DNA from: Marinomonas piezotolerans
GTDB lineage: Bacteria > Pseudomonadota > Gammaproteobacteria > Pseudomonadales > Marinomonadaceae
DNA length: 64,000 bases
Direction of reading: 5' to 3'
Assembly: GCF_003362755.1 (NCBI RefSeq)
Contig: NZ_QKRA01000002.1
Location: 682,001 to 746,000 of the forward strand
This document shows positions 1-11,081 of the stretch, piece after piece. The stretch's first letter is position 1. Every line of letters starts with the position of its first letter. A model generated the notes under the pieces. The model was not told the origin of the DNA. It made no database searches and saw only the letters and a program-made list of their open reading frames with translations. The position numbers and the translations under genes are program-made.

Positions 1-887
1 TGCCCTTTACAGATCGCCAAGTTAAGAAAATTTACCAACAGTCGCAAGGTATGCCGGGGCGTATCAATAGCGTTGCGATGAGTATGATGACAGGTCAACC
101 TGATAGTGGGGCGGCGGGACAAAAATCAGGCTTCTTTAAAGGTGGTCTATCATTTGGGTTCCCAGTTGTTCATATGGCGCTAATGTCCATTATTATGCTG
201 GGGATATTAATCGCCGTACTGTTTAGTGGCCCAGAGGATGAAGTGCCGAATCGACCAAGTAACGCTGCCATTGCGCCGATTAGCAAAGCGCCAAGACAGG
301 CCAGTTCTGAAACGATTGCCCGTATCGAAGCGATGCAACGTCAAATAGGGCAAGAATCTCCGGTGTCTCTTCCGCCGATTCCAACCGGCGCACTGCCAGA
401 GAACAATACAACAGAACAATCCTCTGCTTCTGCTCCCATTGTGGAGTCGGCACCGATACGAACAACCACACCAGAGTTAAGTTCTCCGCAAAATAATACT
501 GTTCCTCAAGCCGAATCACCTAGGCTGCAGACGGAGCCTGTTGAGCCGGAGCCAGAACCAATCATTGAAGTGGCGACCAAAGATCGTTTCGATAAAACCA
601 ATGAGTGGCTGGAGCGAAACCCTAATCGATACACATTGCAGCTGTTGGGAACATACAACAAAAGTACCGTGCAGGAATTTATCCGTGACCAAGGCAGCTT
701 AGAGGCGTTTAGTTATTTCCAGACGATACATAATGATCGCGATTGGTATGTGGTTGTCTACGGTGAATATCGTAACCGCAGTGAAGCCATTGCCGCAGTA
801 GAAAGCTTGCCAAGTGATCTACGCGGACTCAACCCATGGGCACGGAGTGTTCGTGGTATCCAGCAAGATATCAGGAAGGCTAATTAA
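1..887 (+). CDS. DamX-like SPOR-domain protein, 5' truncated by window edge
   Basis: The frame is already open at base 3. The residues before the first ATG (base 51) resemble the end of an AAA/ExeA-type ATPase domain (FTDRQVKKIYQQSQGMPGRI), so the true start lies outside the window. Counting from base 51, a single membrane segment spans about residues 40-59. A Pro/Glu/Gln-rich periplasmic linker runs to about 180, and a SPOR domain (about 190-270, beginning RYTLQLLGTYNKSTV) forms the C terminus. SPOR domains bind denuded septal peptidoglycan, so a cell-division role is likely. In Pseudomonas a protein of this architecture sits between aroB and gltB, matching the gltBD genes that follow here. 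The family assignment is firm; the exact role is inferred. Confidence 0.85.
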   Translation, partial: PFTDRQVKKIYQQSQGMPGRINSVAMSMMTGQPDSGAAGQKSGFFKGGLSFGFPVVHMALMSIIMLGILIAVLFSGPEDEVPNRPSNAAIAPISKAPRQASSETIARIEAMQRQIGQESPVSLPPIPTGALPENNTTEQSSASAPIVESAPIRTTTPELSSPQNNTVPQAESPRLQTEPVEPEPEPIIEVATKDRFDKTNEWLERNPNRYTLQLLGTYNKSTVQEFIRDQGSLEAFSYFQTIHNDRDWYVVVYGEYRNRSEAIAAVESLPSDLRGLNPWARSVRGIQQDIRKAN

Positions 888-1298
888 TCAGGGCCTTGGT
901 CTCGTCGAAAGCGTATATTTTTTGCTCGTTTGCATAATTCCTGCATTTTATTCGGGGGATTTTGATAAAAAAACTAAAAAAAAAGCAAAAAAAACTATAA
1001 CCACCTGATTTTCAATGCATGTCAGTGGATTTTTCTGTTGGCACAATAGCGAACCATAGAAAACACTGAAATGTTATGAGAACTGTTCTTGTTTAGCGTT
1101 TGAAACGCCTGATTTTCCTCAATTTTCCCCTCACCAAATTTGAGCGCTTAAGTCTCCCAGAGTAGTATGACTCACCGTTTGAATGGTTAGGTGTGTCTAT
1201 AACAAACATTTCGCAAGCACTTCAGATGCTTGTCCACCTAGCTGAATATGAAGTAAATCGAGTAGAGTTTTCTACGTTTTAACTGTGGGAGTTGGTGT
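888..1298 (+). promoter_or_regulatory. 411-bp intergenic leader upstream of gltB
   Basis: No protein or RNA gene was recognised here. It contains an A-rich tract (about 962-1000), a TGGCAC hexamer near 1038 that lacks the second half of a sigma-54 site, and an imperfect inverted repeat around 1117-1143 (CTCAATTT / AAATTTGAG). The gltBD promoter should lie here because the gap is long and gltB has a clear ribosome-binding site (GGGAG) just before its ATG. No specific -35/-10 pair could be chosen with confidence. Confidence 0.35.
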
Positions 1299-4200
1299 AT
1301 GAATGCAGGCCTTTATCGTCCTGGCGAGTTCAAAGACAACTGTGGGTTTGGCCTAATTGCTCACATGGAAGGTACGACTAGTCACGACCTTCTTAAGACC
1401 GCAATCGAATCTTTAACATCTATGACACACCGCGGCGGTATTGCTGCCGACGGTAAAACAGGTGATGGCTGTGGTCTTTTAATTCAAAAGCCTGACACCT
1501 TCTTACGCGAAGAAGCCAAAGCACTGTTCGATCACGTGTTCTCTGACCTTTATGGCGTTGGTATGGTCTTTTTAGATCAGGATGAAGCTCTCGCTTCAGA
1601 ACAACGTGATGCACTGACCAAACACTTGGAAACAGAAGGGCTTAATGTCGTAGGTTGGCGCGAAGTGCCAACTGACGCTTCTTGCTTGGGTACCATTGCT
1701 TTGGACTGTTTGCCTCGTATTGAGCAGGTATTCGTTGACAGTAACCGTTTAGATGCGCGCACTTTTGCGACGCGTTTGTTTGTTGCTCGTCGTCGTACTG
1801 AGATTGAGCTTGAGCAGTTTGAAAACTTCTACATCTGTTCACTATCAGACAAGGTATTGGCATACAAAGGTTTGATGATGCCTGTTGATTTGCCTACCTT
1901 CTACAAAGATCTAGGCAACGAGAAGCTGAAAACAGCGATTTGTGTATTCCACCAACGCTTCTCGACTAACACCGAGCCTAAATGGCCCCTTGCACAACCA
2001 TTCCGTATGGTCGCGCATAATGGTGAGATCAATACAATTGATGGTAACCGTAACTGGGCCATCGCTCGTGGTAGCAAGCTTCGCTCGCCTCTAATTCCAG
2101 AACTAGCAGATCTTCAGCCTATTGTTAACCTGACAGGGTCTGATTCGTCTTCTATGGATAACATGCTGGAATTGTTAGTGACGGGCGGCATGGATATCTT
2201 CCGCGCGACACGTATGATTATTCCACCTGCATGGCAAAACGTAGAGAACATGGACGCTGATTTGCGTGCTTTCTACGAATTCAATTCTATGCATATGGAA
2301 CCTTGGGATGGCCCAGCAGGTCTGGTTATGACCGATGGCCGTCATGCGATCTGTATGCTGGATCGTAACGGACTGCGTCCTGCTCGTTGGGTTGTGACTA
2401 AGAATGGTTACATCACTTTGGCGTCCGAAATTGGTACTTATAACTACAAAGCCGAAGATGTTGTGTCGAAAGGGCGCGTTGGCCCAGGTCAGATGCTGGT
2501 TGTCGATACTCAAAACGGCAAAGTTCTGCACACCAATGACATTGATAATAAGCTCAAGTCAGCGCACCCATACAAAAAATGGCTGAAGCAAGAAGCGTTA
2601 CGTATTGAAGCTCTCTTGCAAGAGCACTCTATGGAATTTGTTCCCTTCACGCCTGAGCAGATGTCGACGTATCAGAAGATGTTCCAAGTCTCATTTGAAG
2701 AGCGGGATCAAATCTTCCGTCCACTTGCTGAAAGCGGTCACGAAGCAGTCGGTTCGATGGGTGACGATACGCCAATGGCGGTTATGTCTAGCCAGACGCG
2801 TCCTGTATCAGATTACTTCCGTCAAAAATTTGCACAAGTAACCAACCCACCGATTGATCCGCTACGTGAATCTGTTGTCATGTCGCTGGAGACGCTTATC
2901 GGGGTTGAGCGTAACTTGTTCGAAGAAACGCCGAAACACGCCAACCGTATTATTCTGTCTTCGCCAGTATTGTCTGCGCGTAAGTACAGCCGACTGTTGG
3001 CAATGGAAGATCACCGTTTCCGTTTGGTGCGTTTGAACACAAACTACAATCCAGACGAAGTATCCCTAGAGCAAGCGGTTCGTAACTTACAAATTAGTGC
3101 TGAAGAAGTTGTTCGCAATGGCGCCGTAATTGTTGTTCTGACCGACCGAGATATTGAAAAAGGCTGCTTACCTATTCCAGCTGCAATGGCGGTGGGTGCA
3201 GTACATCATCATCTTACCGCAACAGGTTTACGTTGTGATTCAAACATCATAGCAGATACTGGTTTTGCGCGTGATCCGCATCAATTTGCTGTATTACTCG
3301 GATTTGGTGCAACAGCGGTTTACCCGTACCTATCGTACCGCCTGATTAACGATATGATCGATCGCAATGAAGTGTTGGGCGACCCGATTATGTGCCACCA
3401 GAAATATCGTAAAGGTATCAATAAAGGCTTGATGAAAATCATGTCTAAGATGGGTATCTCAACGATGGCTTCTTACCGTGGAGCCCAGCTATTTGAAGCG
3501 GTTGGTCTAGACAGCAAAGTAGTTAGCTTGTGTTTCAAAGGGGTTCCAAGCCGAATTCAGGGTGCTACGTTTGAAGACTTCCAGCGCGAACAAGCGAGTA
3601 TCGCGGTTAACGCATGGAAAGCACGCAAGCCGATCATGCAAGGTGGTTACCTGAAGTATGTGCACGATTCTGAGTATCATGCCTTCAACCCTGATGTGGT
3701 GCGCAACCTACAAACGTCTGTGAGCAGTGGCAAGTTTGAAGATTTCAAAAAATACACCGAGCTTGTCGATACTCGTCCTGCGTCTATGCTGCGTGACTTA
3801 TTTGGTATTAGTGAAACTGCCAAAGCAATCGCTCTGGACAAAGTCGAGCCAATCGAAAATATACTACCGCGCTTTGACTCAGCAGGCATGTCGTTAGGGG
3901 CATTGTCTCCTGAAGCTCACGAAGCGTTAGCACAAGCGATGAACGAATTGGGTTGTCGTTCTAACTCTGGTGAGGGCGGTGAAGACCCTGCTCGCCACGG
4001 TACAGAACGCCGCTCTAAGATTAAGCAGATTGCATCGGGTCGTTTTGGTGTCACGCCGGAGTACCTAGTGAACGCTGAAGTGCTGCAGATTAAAGTCGCA
4101 CAAGGCGCGAAACCAGGTGAAGGTGGTCAGCTCCCAGGCGGTAAGGTAAATGGCTTGATTGCGCGTTTGCGTTACGCAGTGCCGGGCGTTACCTTGATTT

Positions 4201-5750
4201 CGCCACCACCGCACCATGACATCTACTCAATCGAGGATTTAGCGCAGCTTATTTTCGACTTGAAGCAAGTTAACCCTGATGCATTGGTATCGGTGAAACT
4301 AGTGTCTGAGCCAGGTGTTGGCACGATTGCTGCGGGTGTAGCGAAAGCCTACGCAGACCTCATTACGATTTCGGGCTATGACGGTGGTACAGCAGCGTCT
4401 CCGCTTACATCGATTCGTCATGCTGGCTCGCCTTGGGAGTTAGGCTTGGCCGAAGCGCAACAAGCGCTGCGTGCTAACGACTTGCGTGGCAACATTCGCT
4501 TGCAAACAGACGGCGGCCTTAAAACCGGCTTAGACGTTGTTAAAGCGGCTATTTTGGGTGCGGAAAGCTTTGGCTTCGGTACCACACCAATGGTGGCGAT
4601 GGGCTGTAAGTTCTTACGTATTTGTCACTTGAACAACTGTGCGACAGGTGTTGCGACACAAGATGAAGGATTGCGTGCCGATCACTTTATCGGAACAGTT
4701 GAGATGATCAAAAACTTCTTCCGCTTTATGGCTGAAGATACGCGTCAATGGATGGCTAAACTGGGGGTTTCCACGCTAGCTGAACTGATTGGTCGTACCG
4801 ATTTACTCACGTTGTTGCCAGGTGAAACGTCGAAACAAGTGAACTTAGATCTGTCGCCAATTCTGAATAACGATGCGATTTCGGCGGATAAGCCCCAATA
4901 CTGTCAAGTGAAGCAAAACCCTCCGCATGATAAGGGTCTTTTGGCTGAGGCAATGTGGCAAGAAGTGCGCGCAACAGTAGAAGAGAAAGAAGGCGGCGAG
5001 TACGCTTTCGCTGTGACCAACTGTGATCGTTCTATTGGTGCTCGTCTATCGGGTGAGATTGCTAAGCGTTATGGCAACCAAGGAATGGTAGACGCGCCGT
5101 TAACACTGAAACTGACAGGTACTGCTGGTCAGTCATTCGGTGTTTGGAATGCTGGCGGTTTGCATATGTACTTAGAAGGCGATGCCAACGACTACGTAGG
5201 TAAAGGTATGACGGGCGGTAAGCTGGTCGTACGTCCACCGAAAGGCTCGGCGTTTGAATCGCAAAATTCTGCCATCATCGGTAATACCTGTTTGTATGGC
5301 GCAACGGGCGGCAAATTGTTTGCAGCCGGCACCGCTGGAGAGCGCTTTGGTGTACGTAACTCCGGTTGTCATGCGGTGATAGAGGGCGCTGGCGATCACT
5401 GTTGTGAATACATGACAGGCGGTTTGGTGACTGTACTGGGTAGCACAGGCTACAACTTCGGTGCAGGTATGACCGGCGGCTTTGCTTATGTTCTCGATCT
5501 AGATCGTACATTTGTTGATAAATATAACCACGAGTTGGTCGAAATCCAGCGCGTGGGTACAGAGATTACTGAAGAATACCGTTCGCACCTACGCAGCGTG
5601 ATCGAAGAATATGTTCGCGAAACTGATAGCGAGTGGGGCCGAGAGATCTTAGAAAACTTCTACGACTACATCGGTAAGTTCTGGTTAGTGAAACCAAAAG
5701 CAGCAAGCTTAGGGCAACTATTGGCGAATACTCGTCAGCGCCCAGAGTAA
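1299..5750 (+). CDS. gltB: Glutamate synthase (NADPH) large subunit
   Basis: The alpha subunit of bacterial GOGAT. It transfers the amide nitrogen of glutamine to 2-oxoglutarate, giving two glutamates, and works with GltD. Its 1483 residues match the usual length. The N-terminal amidotransferase nucleophile is Cys15 (DNCGFGL), preceded by the short propeptide that is removed on maturation. The central and FMN-binding synthase domains follow ([23 protein letters not shown]). The 3Fe-4S cluster cysteines are Cys1103, Cys1109 and Cys1114 (CX5CX4C, in [13 protein letters not shown]). The C-terminal Gly-rich beta-helix GXGXG domain occupies about 1225-1420. The start ATG has a GGGAG Shine-Dalgarno. 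gltD lies 84 bp downstream on the same strand. Confidence 0.98.
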   Translation: MNAGLYRPGEFKDNCGFGLIAHMEGTTSHDLLKTAIESLTSMTHRGGIAADGKTGDGCGLLIQKPDTFLREEAKALFDHVFSDLYGVGMVFLDQDEALASEQRDALTKHLETEGLNVVGWREVPTDASCLGTIALDCLPRIEQVFVDSNRLDARTFATRLFVARRRTEIELEQFENFYICSLSDKVLAYKGLMMPVDLPTFYKDLGNEKLKTAICVFHQRFSTNTEPKWPLAQPFRMVAHNGEINTIDGNRNWAIARGSKLRSPLIPELADLQPIVNLTGSDSSSMDNMLELLVTGGMDIFRATRMIIPPAWQNVENMDADLRAFYEFNSMHMEPWDGPAGLVMTDGRHAICMLDRNGLRPARWVVTKNGYITLASEIGTYNYKAEDVVSKGRVGPGQMLVVDTQNGKVLHTNDIDNKLKSAHPYKKWLKQEALRIEALLQEHSMEFVPFTPEQMSTYQKMFQVSFEERDQIFRPLAESGHEAVGSMGDDTPMAVMSSQTRPVSDYFRQKFAQVTNPPIDPLRESVVMSLETLIGVERNLFEETPKHANRIILSSPVLSARKYSRLLAMEDHRFRLVRLNTNYNPDEVSLEQAVRNLQISAEEVVRNGAVIVVLTDRDIEKGCLPIPAAMAVGAVHHHLTATGLRCDSNIIADTGFARDPHQFAVLLGFGATAVYPYLSYRLINDMIDRNEVLGDPIMCHQKYRKGINKGLMKIMSKMGISTMASYRGAQLFEAVGLDSKVVSLCFKGVPSRIQGATFEDFQREQASIAVNAWKARKPIMQGGYLKYVHDSEYHAFNPDVVRNLQTSVSSGKFEDFKKYTELVDTRPASMLRDLFGISETAKAIALDKVEPIENILPRFDSAGMSLGALSPEAHEALAQAMNELGCRSNSGEGGEDPARHGTERRSKIKQIASGRFGVTPEYLVNAEVLQIKVAQGAKPGEGGQLPGGKVNGLIARLRYAVPGVTLISPPPHHDIYSIEDLAQLIFDLKQVNPDALVSVKLVSEPGVGTIAAGVAKAYADLITISGYDGGTAASPLTSIRHAGSPWELGLAEAQQALRANDLRGNIRLQTDGGLKTGLDVVKAAILGAESFGFGTTPMVAMGCKFLRICHLNNCATGVATQDEGLRADHFIGTVEMIKNFFRFMAEDTRQWMAKLGVSTLAELIGRTDLLTLLPGETSKQVNLDLSPILNNDAISADKPQYCQVKQNPPHDKGLLAEAMWQEVRATVEEKEGGEYAFAVTNCDRSIGARLSGEIAKRYGNQGMVDAPLTLKLTGTAGQSFGVWNAGGLHMYLEGDANDYVGKGMTGGKLVVRPPKGSAFESQNSAIIGNTCLYGATGGKLFAAGTAGERFGVRNSGCHAVIEGAGDHCCEYMTGGLVTVLGSTGYNFGAGMTGGFAYVLDLDRTFVDKYNHELVEIQRVGTEITEEYRSHLRSVIEEYVRETDSEWGREILENFYDYIGKFWLVKPKAASLGQLLANTRQRPE

Positions 5751-5799
5751 GGTGTAATAGAAACGTTCCTAACCCAGTGTTTGACCCATTTGAAAGAGT

Positions 5800-5816
5800 G
5801 CCGCCGAGAAGGCGGC
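5800..5816 (+). other. Intercistronic hairpin between gltB and gltD
   Basis: A perfect 6-bp all-GC stem, GCCGCC-gagaa-GGCGGC, ends five bases before the AGGAGA ribosome-binding site of gltD. There is no U tract, so it is not a normal intrinsic terminator. It could stabilise the 3' end of the gltB transcript or influence initiation at gltD. Both roles are inference from position. Confidence 0.5.
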
Positions 5817-5828
5817 CACAGGAGATAG

Positions 5829-7256
<1,428 letters not shown>

Positions 7257-7296
7257 CAGTTCGTCATGTGATGCTAGTCACTAGCGTCTCATCTAG

Positions 7297-7328
7297 GCCT
7301 CTACCCTCACGGGTAGGGGCTTTTTTTT
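7297..7328 (+). terminator. Intrinsic terminator of gltBD
   Basis: A 10-bp stem (7297-7306 with 7311-7320, one G-T wobble) closes a TCAC loop and is followed at once by eight T residues. It begins 41 bp after the gltD stop codon. Confidence 0.93.
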
Positions 7329-7341
7329 GTTTTAGAAAAAA

Positions 7342-7518
7342 CTATTTAGTTTCAGCTTCAAGTTTCTGGATTTCTTTATAGAGCGTTTCTGACTCTTCTG
7401 TTAATTTGGCATAACCTCGTATATCACCATTACGCTGAGCATGCATAGCTTCTTCCAGCTTTTGGGAATATTGCTTCTTCAGTGCTTTCAATGGATCAGA
7501 TTTGAATAGACCAAACAT
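7342..7518 (-). CDS. Small DUF6435-like protein, 58 aa
   Basis: A short reading frame of 58 codons plus stop. The product begins MFGLFKSDPLKALKKQYSQK and is rich in Lys, Glu and Gln, with a heptad-like pattern suggesting a helical hairpin or coiled coil. It contains AMHAQRNGDIRGYAKLT, a signature I recognise from a widespread family of about 55-60 residue proteins with no known function (DUF6435). No membrane segment or signal peptide is present. It lies downstream of the SHOCT-domain gene on the same strand with an 86-bp gap that contains a hairpin, so the two may be co-transcribed. It converges on gltD. Family recognition is from memory and not tested by search. Confidence 0.75.
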   Translation of the reverse strand: MFGLFKSDPLKALKKQYSQKLEEAMHAQRNGDIRGYAKLTEESETLYKEIQKLEAETK

Positions 7519-7557
7519 AATTCAACTCGTTGTGTAGAGAATGTACGGATGTATACG

Positions 7558-7578
7558 CATCGGTTGGTTAAACCGATG
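7558..7578 (-). other. Hairpin between SHOCT gene and small downstream gene
   Basis: A perfect 8-bp inverted repeat, CATCGGTT-ggtta-AACCGATG, starts 27 bp past the stop of the SHOCT-domain gene. There is no convincing T tract on the minus strand, so it may be a weak terminator or a transcript-stabilising stem that sets the ratio of the two products. Confidence 0.45.
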
Positions 7579-7604
7579 ACTGTATTTTTACACATGAGCA
7601 AATA

Positions 7605-8384
7605 TTAGATGCGGTTGAGAAGCTCGGCTTTCTTCGCATTGAACTCGTCTTGAGTCAGTATGCCTGCGTCGAGTAACCCGCCCAGCTTTTCCAGTAACGC
7701 AAAGACTTCGTCGCTGTTTATTGATGATTGATGATTAGGCGTACTCTGCGAGGTATTAGTGTTGGATTGTGAGCCATAGGTTGCCGATTGGCTCGGTTGC
7801 GCAAAGTTGGTTTGTGGCGCTGGCGTGGCAGGTTGTGAGCCATTGCCAGACACCACGGGTAAGCTATCAACCGATACGGAGCCGAATTGGCTGCTGAATG
7901 TGAGTGATTGATTCCCGCCTTGCTGTTGGCTGACACTACCAATACTGTGATTAAGTGTGTCGTATACGGTCACTGCACCGTTCATTTCTACTGCTAGACG
8001 ATTCGGGAACACCGCGTAACGCAAATTGTTTTGCGCACCACTGCTAAAGGGCTGACCTAGGTTGGCTGGCCACCACTGGTTACTGCCAGGTGTGCCAGCA
8101 GGAATAACAGGGAAAATGGTCATATTTGCGAGGCCGTTCGCCAATTCATTACAAAGGTTGTCGACGGTGTTTTTTAAACCATTGTTAAACATGTCGCCAA
8201 CCATGGTCATACCGCCTCGCATCCATTGGCCTGATCCGCCCAGTTCTGGGCAGTTAAATTGTGCCATACCACCACCGCCATTGTTAACGGCGATAAGCAT
8301 ATGGATGACGGCGTCTTGGCTAAGACCGTATCGATTGGATACGTCGTTTACAAAGTTGCGGCCTGTGTCGGTGAGTTGTTGCAT
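7605..8384 (-). CDS. SHOCT-domain protein of unknown function
   Basis: The chosen start gives 259 residues beginning MQQLTDTGRNFVNDV. An AGGA ribosome-binding site lies 8 nt upstream, whereas the longer frame starting at 8435 lacks a good site. The first 120 residues form a conserved region with Gly-rich and Trp motifs (NNGGGGMAQFNCPELGG, GQWMRGGMTMVGDMFNNGL). The middle is rich in Gln, Ser, Thr and Asn. The last 38 residues form a SHOCT helical hairpin (LLEKLGGLLDAGILTQDEF), a short oligomerisation-type module. No signal peptide or transmembrane helix is evident. The function is unknown. The neighbours are a 58-aa protein downstream and a divergent ParA-like ATPase upstream. Confidence 0.8.
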   Translation of the reverse strand: MQQLTDTGRNFVNDVSNRYGLSQDAVIHMLIAVNNGGGGMAQFNCPELGGSGQWMRGGMTMVGDMFNNGLKNTVDNLCNELANGLANMTIFPVIPAGTPGSNQWWPANLGQPFSSGAQNNLRYAVFPNRLAVEMNGAVTVYDTLNHSIGSVSQQQGGNQSLTFSSQFGSVSVDSLPVVSGNGSQPATPAPQTNFAQPSQSATYGSQSNTNTSQSTPNHQSSINSDEVFALLEKLGGLLDAGILTQDEFNAKKAELLNRI

Positions 8385-8610
8385 GTGAGTCTTCCTGAAT
8401 AATGCCTTTCCTTGATTACGAGTGCTTGTTAGCACTGACTACGATGAAGGTGGGGCGATGAGTGAGCGCTGCGCGATCGTGCCGCATCGTATGAGGGATT
8501 AGAATAGACGCACATTGTGACACATAGACGGTCTTAGGTGTTGATTATTTAGCCAAAGTCGAAATTTGCTCATTCCTATTATCGCGTCTTGCCTGTAATG
8601 TTTAAGAAGT

Positions 8611-8624
8611 GGGGTCATCACCCC
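8611..8624 (+). other. Small GGGG/CCCC hairpin upstream of ParA-like gene
   Basis: GGGG-tcatca-CCCC immediately precedes the 12-bp-arm palindrome at 8626-8652. The two elements together form a tandem pair of dyads in the 293-bp gap between divergent genes. Confidence 0.4.
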
Positions 8625-8625
8625 G

Positions 8626-8652
8626 TCATGTACTCATGTTATGAGTACATGA
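8626..8652. promoter_or_regulatory. Perfect inverted repeat, candidate operator or partition-type site
   Basis: Two perfect 12-bp arms, TCATGTACTCAT and ATGAGTACATGA, are separated by GTT. The site ends 25 bp before the start of a ParA/MinD-type ATPase gene. The arm length and short spacer suit a dimeric DNA-binding protein. As RNA it would be a strong hairpin just ahead of the ribosome-binding site, so translational control is the alternative. Which protein reads it is unknown. Confidence 0.6.
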
Positions 8653-8677
8653 ACAGTCAATATGCAGGGAGATTTAG

Positions 8678-9361
8678 ATGGGTAAGGTTCATTTTATAGG
8701 CGGTGAGAAAGGTGGTGTGGGCAAGTCTATGACGGCGCGGTTGCTTGCACAGTACTACATTGATCATAACTTGCCATTTTTAGGGTTTGATTGTGATGTC
8801 TCTCACGGTACTTTTTCTCGTTTTTACAGCGAGTTTGCGTCCCCCGTGGTGGTTGGGGAAGAAGACAGCCTCGATGGTTTGTTGGAAGCGATGGAAGCCA
8901 ATCCTGATAAAGACTTAATTATTGATCTGGCCGCTCAGGCAGCCAAACCATTAGGAGATTGGATAGAAGAAACGGATGTATTTGGTCTGTTGGATGAAAT
9001 GGATTACCAAGTGTGCTTGTGGCATGTCATGGACGATGGCGCGGATTCAGTTGCATTGCTCGATAAGCTACTGACTCAGTATCAACAGCCTGAGTTGGAG
9101 TTCATTGTGGTGCAGAACTTAGGCCGCGGGACAGATTTTTCACGCTTCCAAAAGTCAGAGACGTTTAAAAAGGCTCAAGCTAGAGACGCATTCATCATAG
9201 AGCTGCCAAAATTACAAAGTAAGCTGACTCAAAAAATCGACTTCAATAACACCAGCTTTTGGGCCGTTGCCAATAATCGTAGTTTAATGAATATTGCAGA
9301 GCGCCAACGTATGAAAGTTTGGTTACGCAATGGTTATGAACAGCTAGCGTTTTTAGAATAA
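8678..9361 (+). CDS. Orphan ParA/MinD-superfamily P-loop ATPase
   Basis: A 227-residue protein with a deviant Walker A motif at residues 11-17 (KGGVGKS, with the extra lysine typical of ParA/MinD/Soj proteins). A switch-like FDCD at about 37-40 follows, and LIIDLAAQ near residue 90 is a Walker B-like segment. There is no ParB partner or membrane-targeting helix nearby. ATG follows GGGAGATTTAG, a good ribosome-binding site. Proteins of this class position plasmids, chromosomes or protein clusters, or act in mobilisation modules. No plasmid or transfer genes are seen here, so the cargo is unknown. The palindrome just upstream may be its own operator. Confidence 0.75.
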   Translation: MGKVHFIGGEKGGVGKSMTARLLAQYYIDHNLPFLGFDCDVSHGTFSRFYSEFASPVVVGEEDSLDGLLEAMEANPDKDLIIDLAAQAAKPLGDWIEETDVFGLLDEMDYQVCLWHVMDDGADSVALLDKLLTQYQQPELEFIVVQNLGRGTDFSRFQKSETFKKAQARDAFIIELPKLQSKLTQKIDFNNTSFWAVANNRSLMNIAERQRMKVWLRNGYEQLAFLE

Positions 9362-9377
9362 TCTCTCTTCTACATCG

Positions 9378-9410
9378 CAGCGCAAAGGCGGTTGGCTTAT
9401 GCGCTGTTTT
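9378..9410 (+). terminator. Probable terminator after ParA-like gene
   Basis: CAGCGCA (9378-9384) pairs with TGCGCTG (9400-9406) and is followed by TTTT. It begins 16 bp past the stop codon. The stem is short and the loop may contain extra pairs. Confidence 0.55.
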
Positions 9411-9638
9411 ACTCTCTACTATCCTTAATTTGACCGACTGGTTAAATTTGGCAAGATTCCTGCTACCCTTTACCTATATGTTTATCAAAGAGGTCTGCTG
9501 AGTGATGCTGATTCATCCGCTCGACAGAAATATTCGAGCCTGAAAACACGTTAAACGCAGTAAAAACAATGTGTTACTGTTGCATGCAGTAGGCTTCGGT
9601 TCATTACTTAAAAGAATGGGAAAGGGAGTGGTCAGGCG

Positions 9639-11081
9639 ATGATCCGTTTTTTGCTAAATGAGCAACTTGTCAGCTTAGATAATTGCTCCCCAGATACGAC
9701 CGTGTTGGAGTACTTGCGCACTAAAGCCGAGCAGCGCGGTACAAAAGAAGGCTGTGCGTCAGGAGACTGCGGTGCCTGTACTGTAGTTTTGGTTGAGGCT
9801 AAAAACGGTCGATTGCAATATATCAATGTGAATAGCTGCATTACCTTTGTTGGCAGTTTACATGGCAAACAACTACTGACGGTTGAGCATTTAAAAAGTA
9901 GTGGCGCACTGCATCCCGTGCAGCAGGCGATGGTAGAGCAACATGGTTCTCAATGCGGTTTTTGTACGCCGGGCTTTATTATGTCGATGTTCGCCCTGTA
10001 CAAAAATATTGCTCAGCCGAGCCGCGCGGACGTTGAGCGTGGATTAGCAGGCAATTTGTGTCGTTGCACGGGGTATCGTCCGATTATTGATGCGGCATTG
10101 AGTCTCGCGGGCAAAGGTGTAACAGACCAGTTTTCCCAAGCCGAGGCGTCGGTCTATCAACAACTACGAGACATTGAAGAGACATTGCCTACGGCAGAGT
10201 TGTCTTTTGCAAATCGACGCTTTTTTGTACCGTGTAACAGTGATGAACTCGCTGATTTGTTGCAGCGCTATCCCGAAGCACAAATGGTCGCTGGTGGGAC
10301 GGATCTTGCGTTGGCGGTCACCCAACAATTACAGCAACCGGATACGCTGATTTATCTTGGTCGCGTTGCACAGTTGCAGTGTTTAGAGGAGCACAAAGAT
10401 CGCTTAGTGATTGGCGCTGGGGTGACCTACAGTGATGCAGAGCCTTTATTGCATAAACACTTTCTACCGTTTGCGCAGTTGTTAGAGCGGTTGGGGTCCT
10501 TACAAATACGCAATCAAGGCACTCTAGGTGGAAATGTGGCTAACGCTTCGCCCATCGGAGATACGCCGCCTGTTTTATTGGCTCTAAACGCCACGTTACA
10601 TATCCGCACTGGTCATACCTATCAGCAAATTGCGATCGATGAATTTTTCACAGGGTACCGACAGACCGCATTACCGAAAAATGGCTTTATCGAGCGCATT
10701 GACATTCCTATAGATCATCAACAAACGCACTTTGTCTATAAAGTGTCGAAGCGTTTGGATGATGATATTTCAGCGGTCTGCGCCGCGTTTTCGATCACAC
10801 TTGAAGACAATATGGTCGTCGCCGCTCGACTTGCTTTTGGTGGCATGGCTGCAACGCCTGCACGAGCTTTCAAAGCAGAGCAAGCGTTAATCGGGCAGCT
10901 CTTTAGCGAAGCAGGCATCATCGCGGCTCAGCAGGCACTCACTGAAGATTTTTCGCCGATTGATGATGTGCGTGCCACGGGCAGCTATCGCTTGAAAGTT
11001 GCTCAAAATTTATTGCTAAGAGCGGCGTTGGAGCATCAGTCCACGACCGATGAACCAATGGAGGTTGTCCAATATGCGTAA
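9639..11081 (+). CDS. xdhA: Xanthine dehydrogenase, FeS/FAD subunit
   Basis: The small subunit of a bacterial XdhAB molybdenum hydroxylase. It carries electrons from the molybdenum site to NAD. The N-terminal ferredoxin-type 2Fe-2S domain has CASGDCGACTVVL. The second helical 2Fe-2S domain has CGFCTPGFIMSMF and CRCTGYRPI. The FAD domain follows (MVAGGTDLALAV, GTLGGNVANASPIGDTPPVL), then the CO-dehydrogenase flavoprotein C-terminal domain. The length, 480 aa, is normal. It is the first gene of xdhABC. Its stop overlaps the xdhB start by 8 bp, implying translational coupling. Purine catabolism (hypoxanthine to xanthine to urate) is the expected role. Confidence 0.95.
   Translation: MIRFLLNEQLVSLDNCSPDTTVLEYLRTKAEQRGTKEGCASGDCGACTVVLVEAKNGRLQYINVNSCITFVGSLHGKQLLTVEHLKSSGALHPVQQAMVEQHGSQCGFCTPGFIMSMFALYKNIAQPSRADVERGLAGNLCRCTGYRPIIDAALSLAGKGVTDQFSQAEASVYQQLRDIEETLPTAELSFANRRFFVPCNSDELADLLQRYPEAQMVAGGTDLALAVTQQLQQPDTLIYLGRVAQLQCLEEHKDRLVIGAGVTYSDAEPLLHKHFLPFAQLLERLGSLQIRNQGTLGGNVANASPIGDTPPVLLALNATLHIRTGHTYQQIAIDEFFTGYRQTALPKNGFIERIDIPIDHQQTHFVYKVSKRLDDDISAVCAAFSITLEDNMVVAARLAFGGMAATPARAFKAEQALIGQLFSEAGIIAAQQALTEDFSPIDDVRATGSYRLKVAQNLLLRAALEHQSTTDEPMEVVQYA

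Noticed and set aside
814..1008. 64-codon frame running from the DamX-like gene into the gltB leader
   Set aside because: Its end is the poly-A tract read as Lys, and it has no ribosome site or family resemblance.
1030..1060. Possible sigma-54 promoter before gltB (TGGCAC)
   Set aside because: The matching TTGC element at the required spacing is missing.
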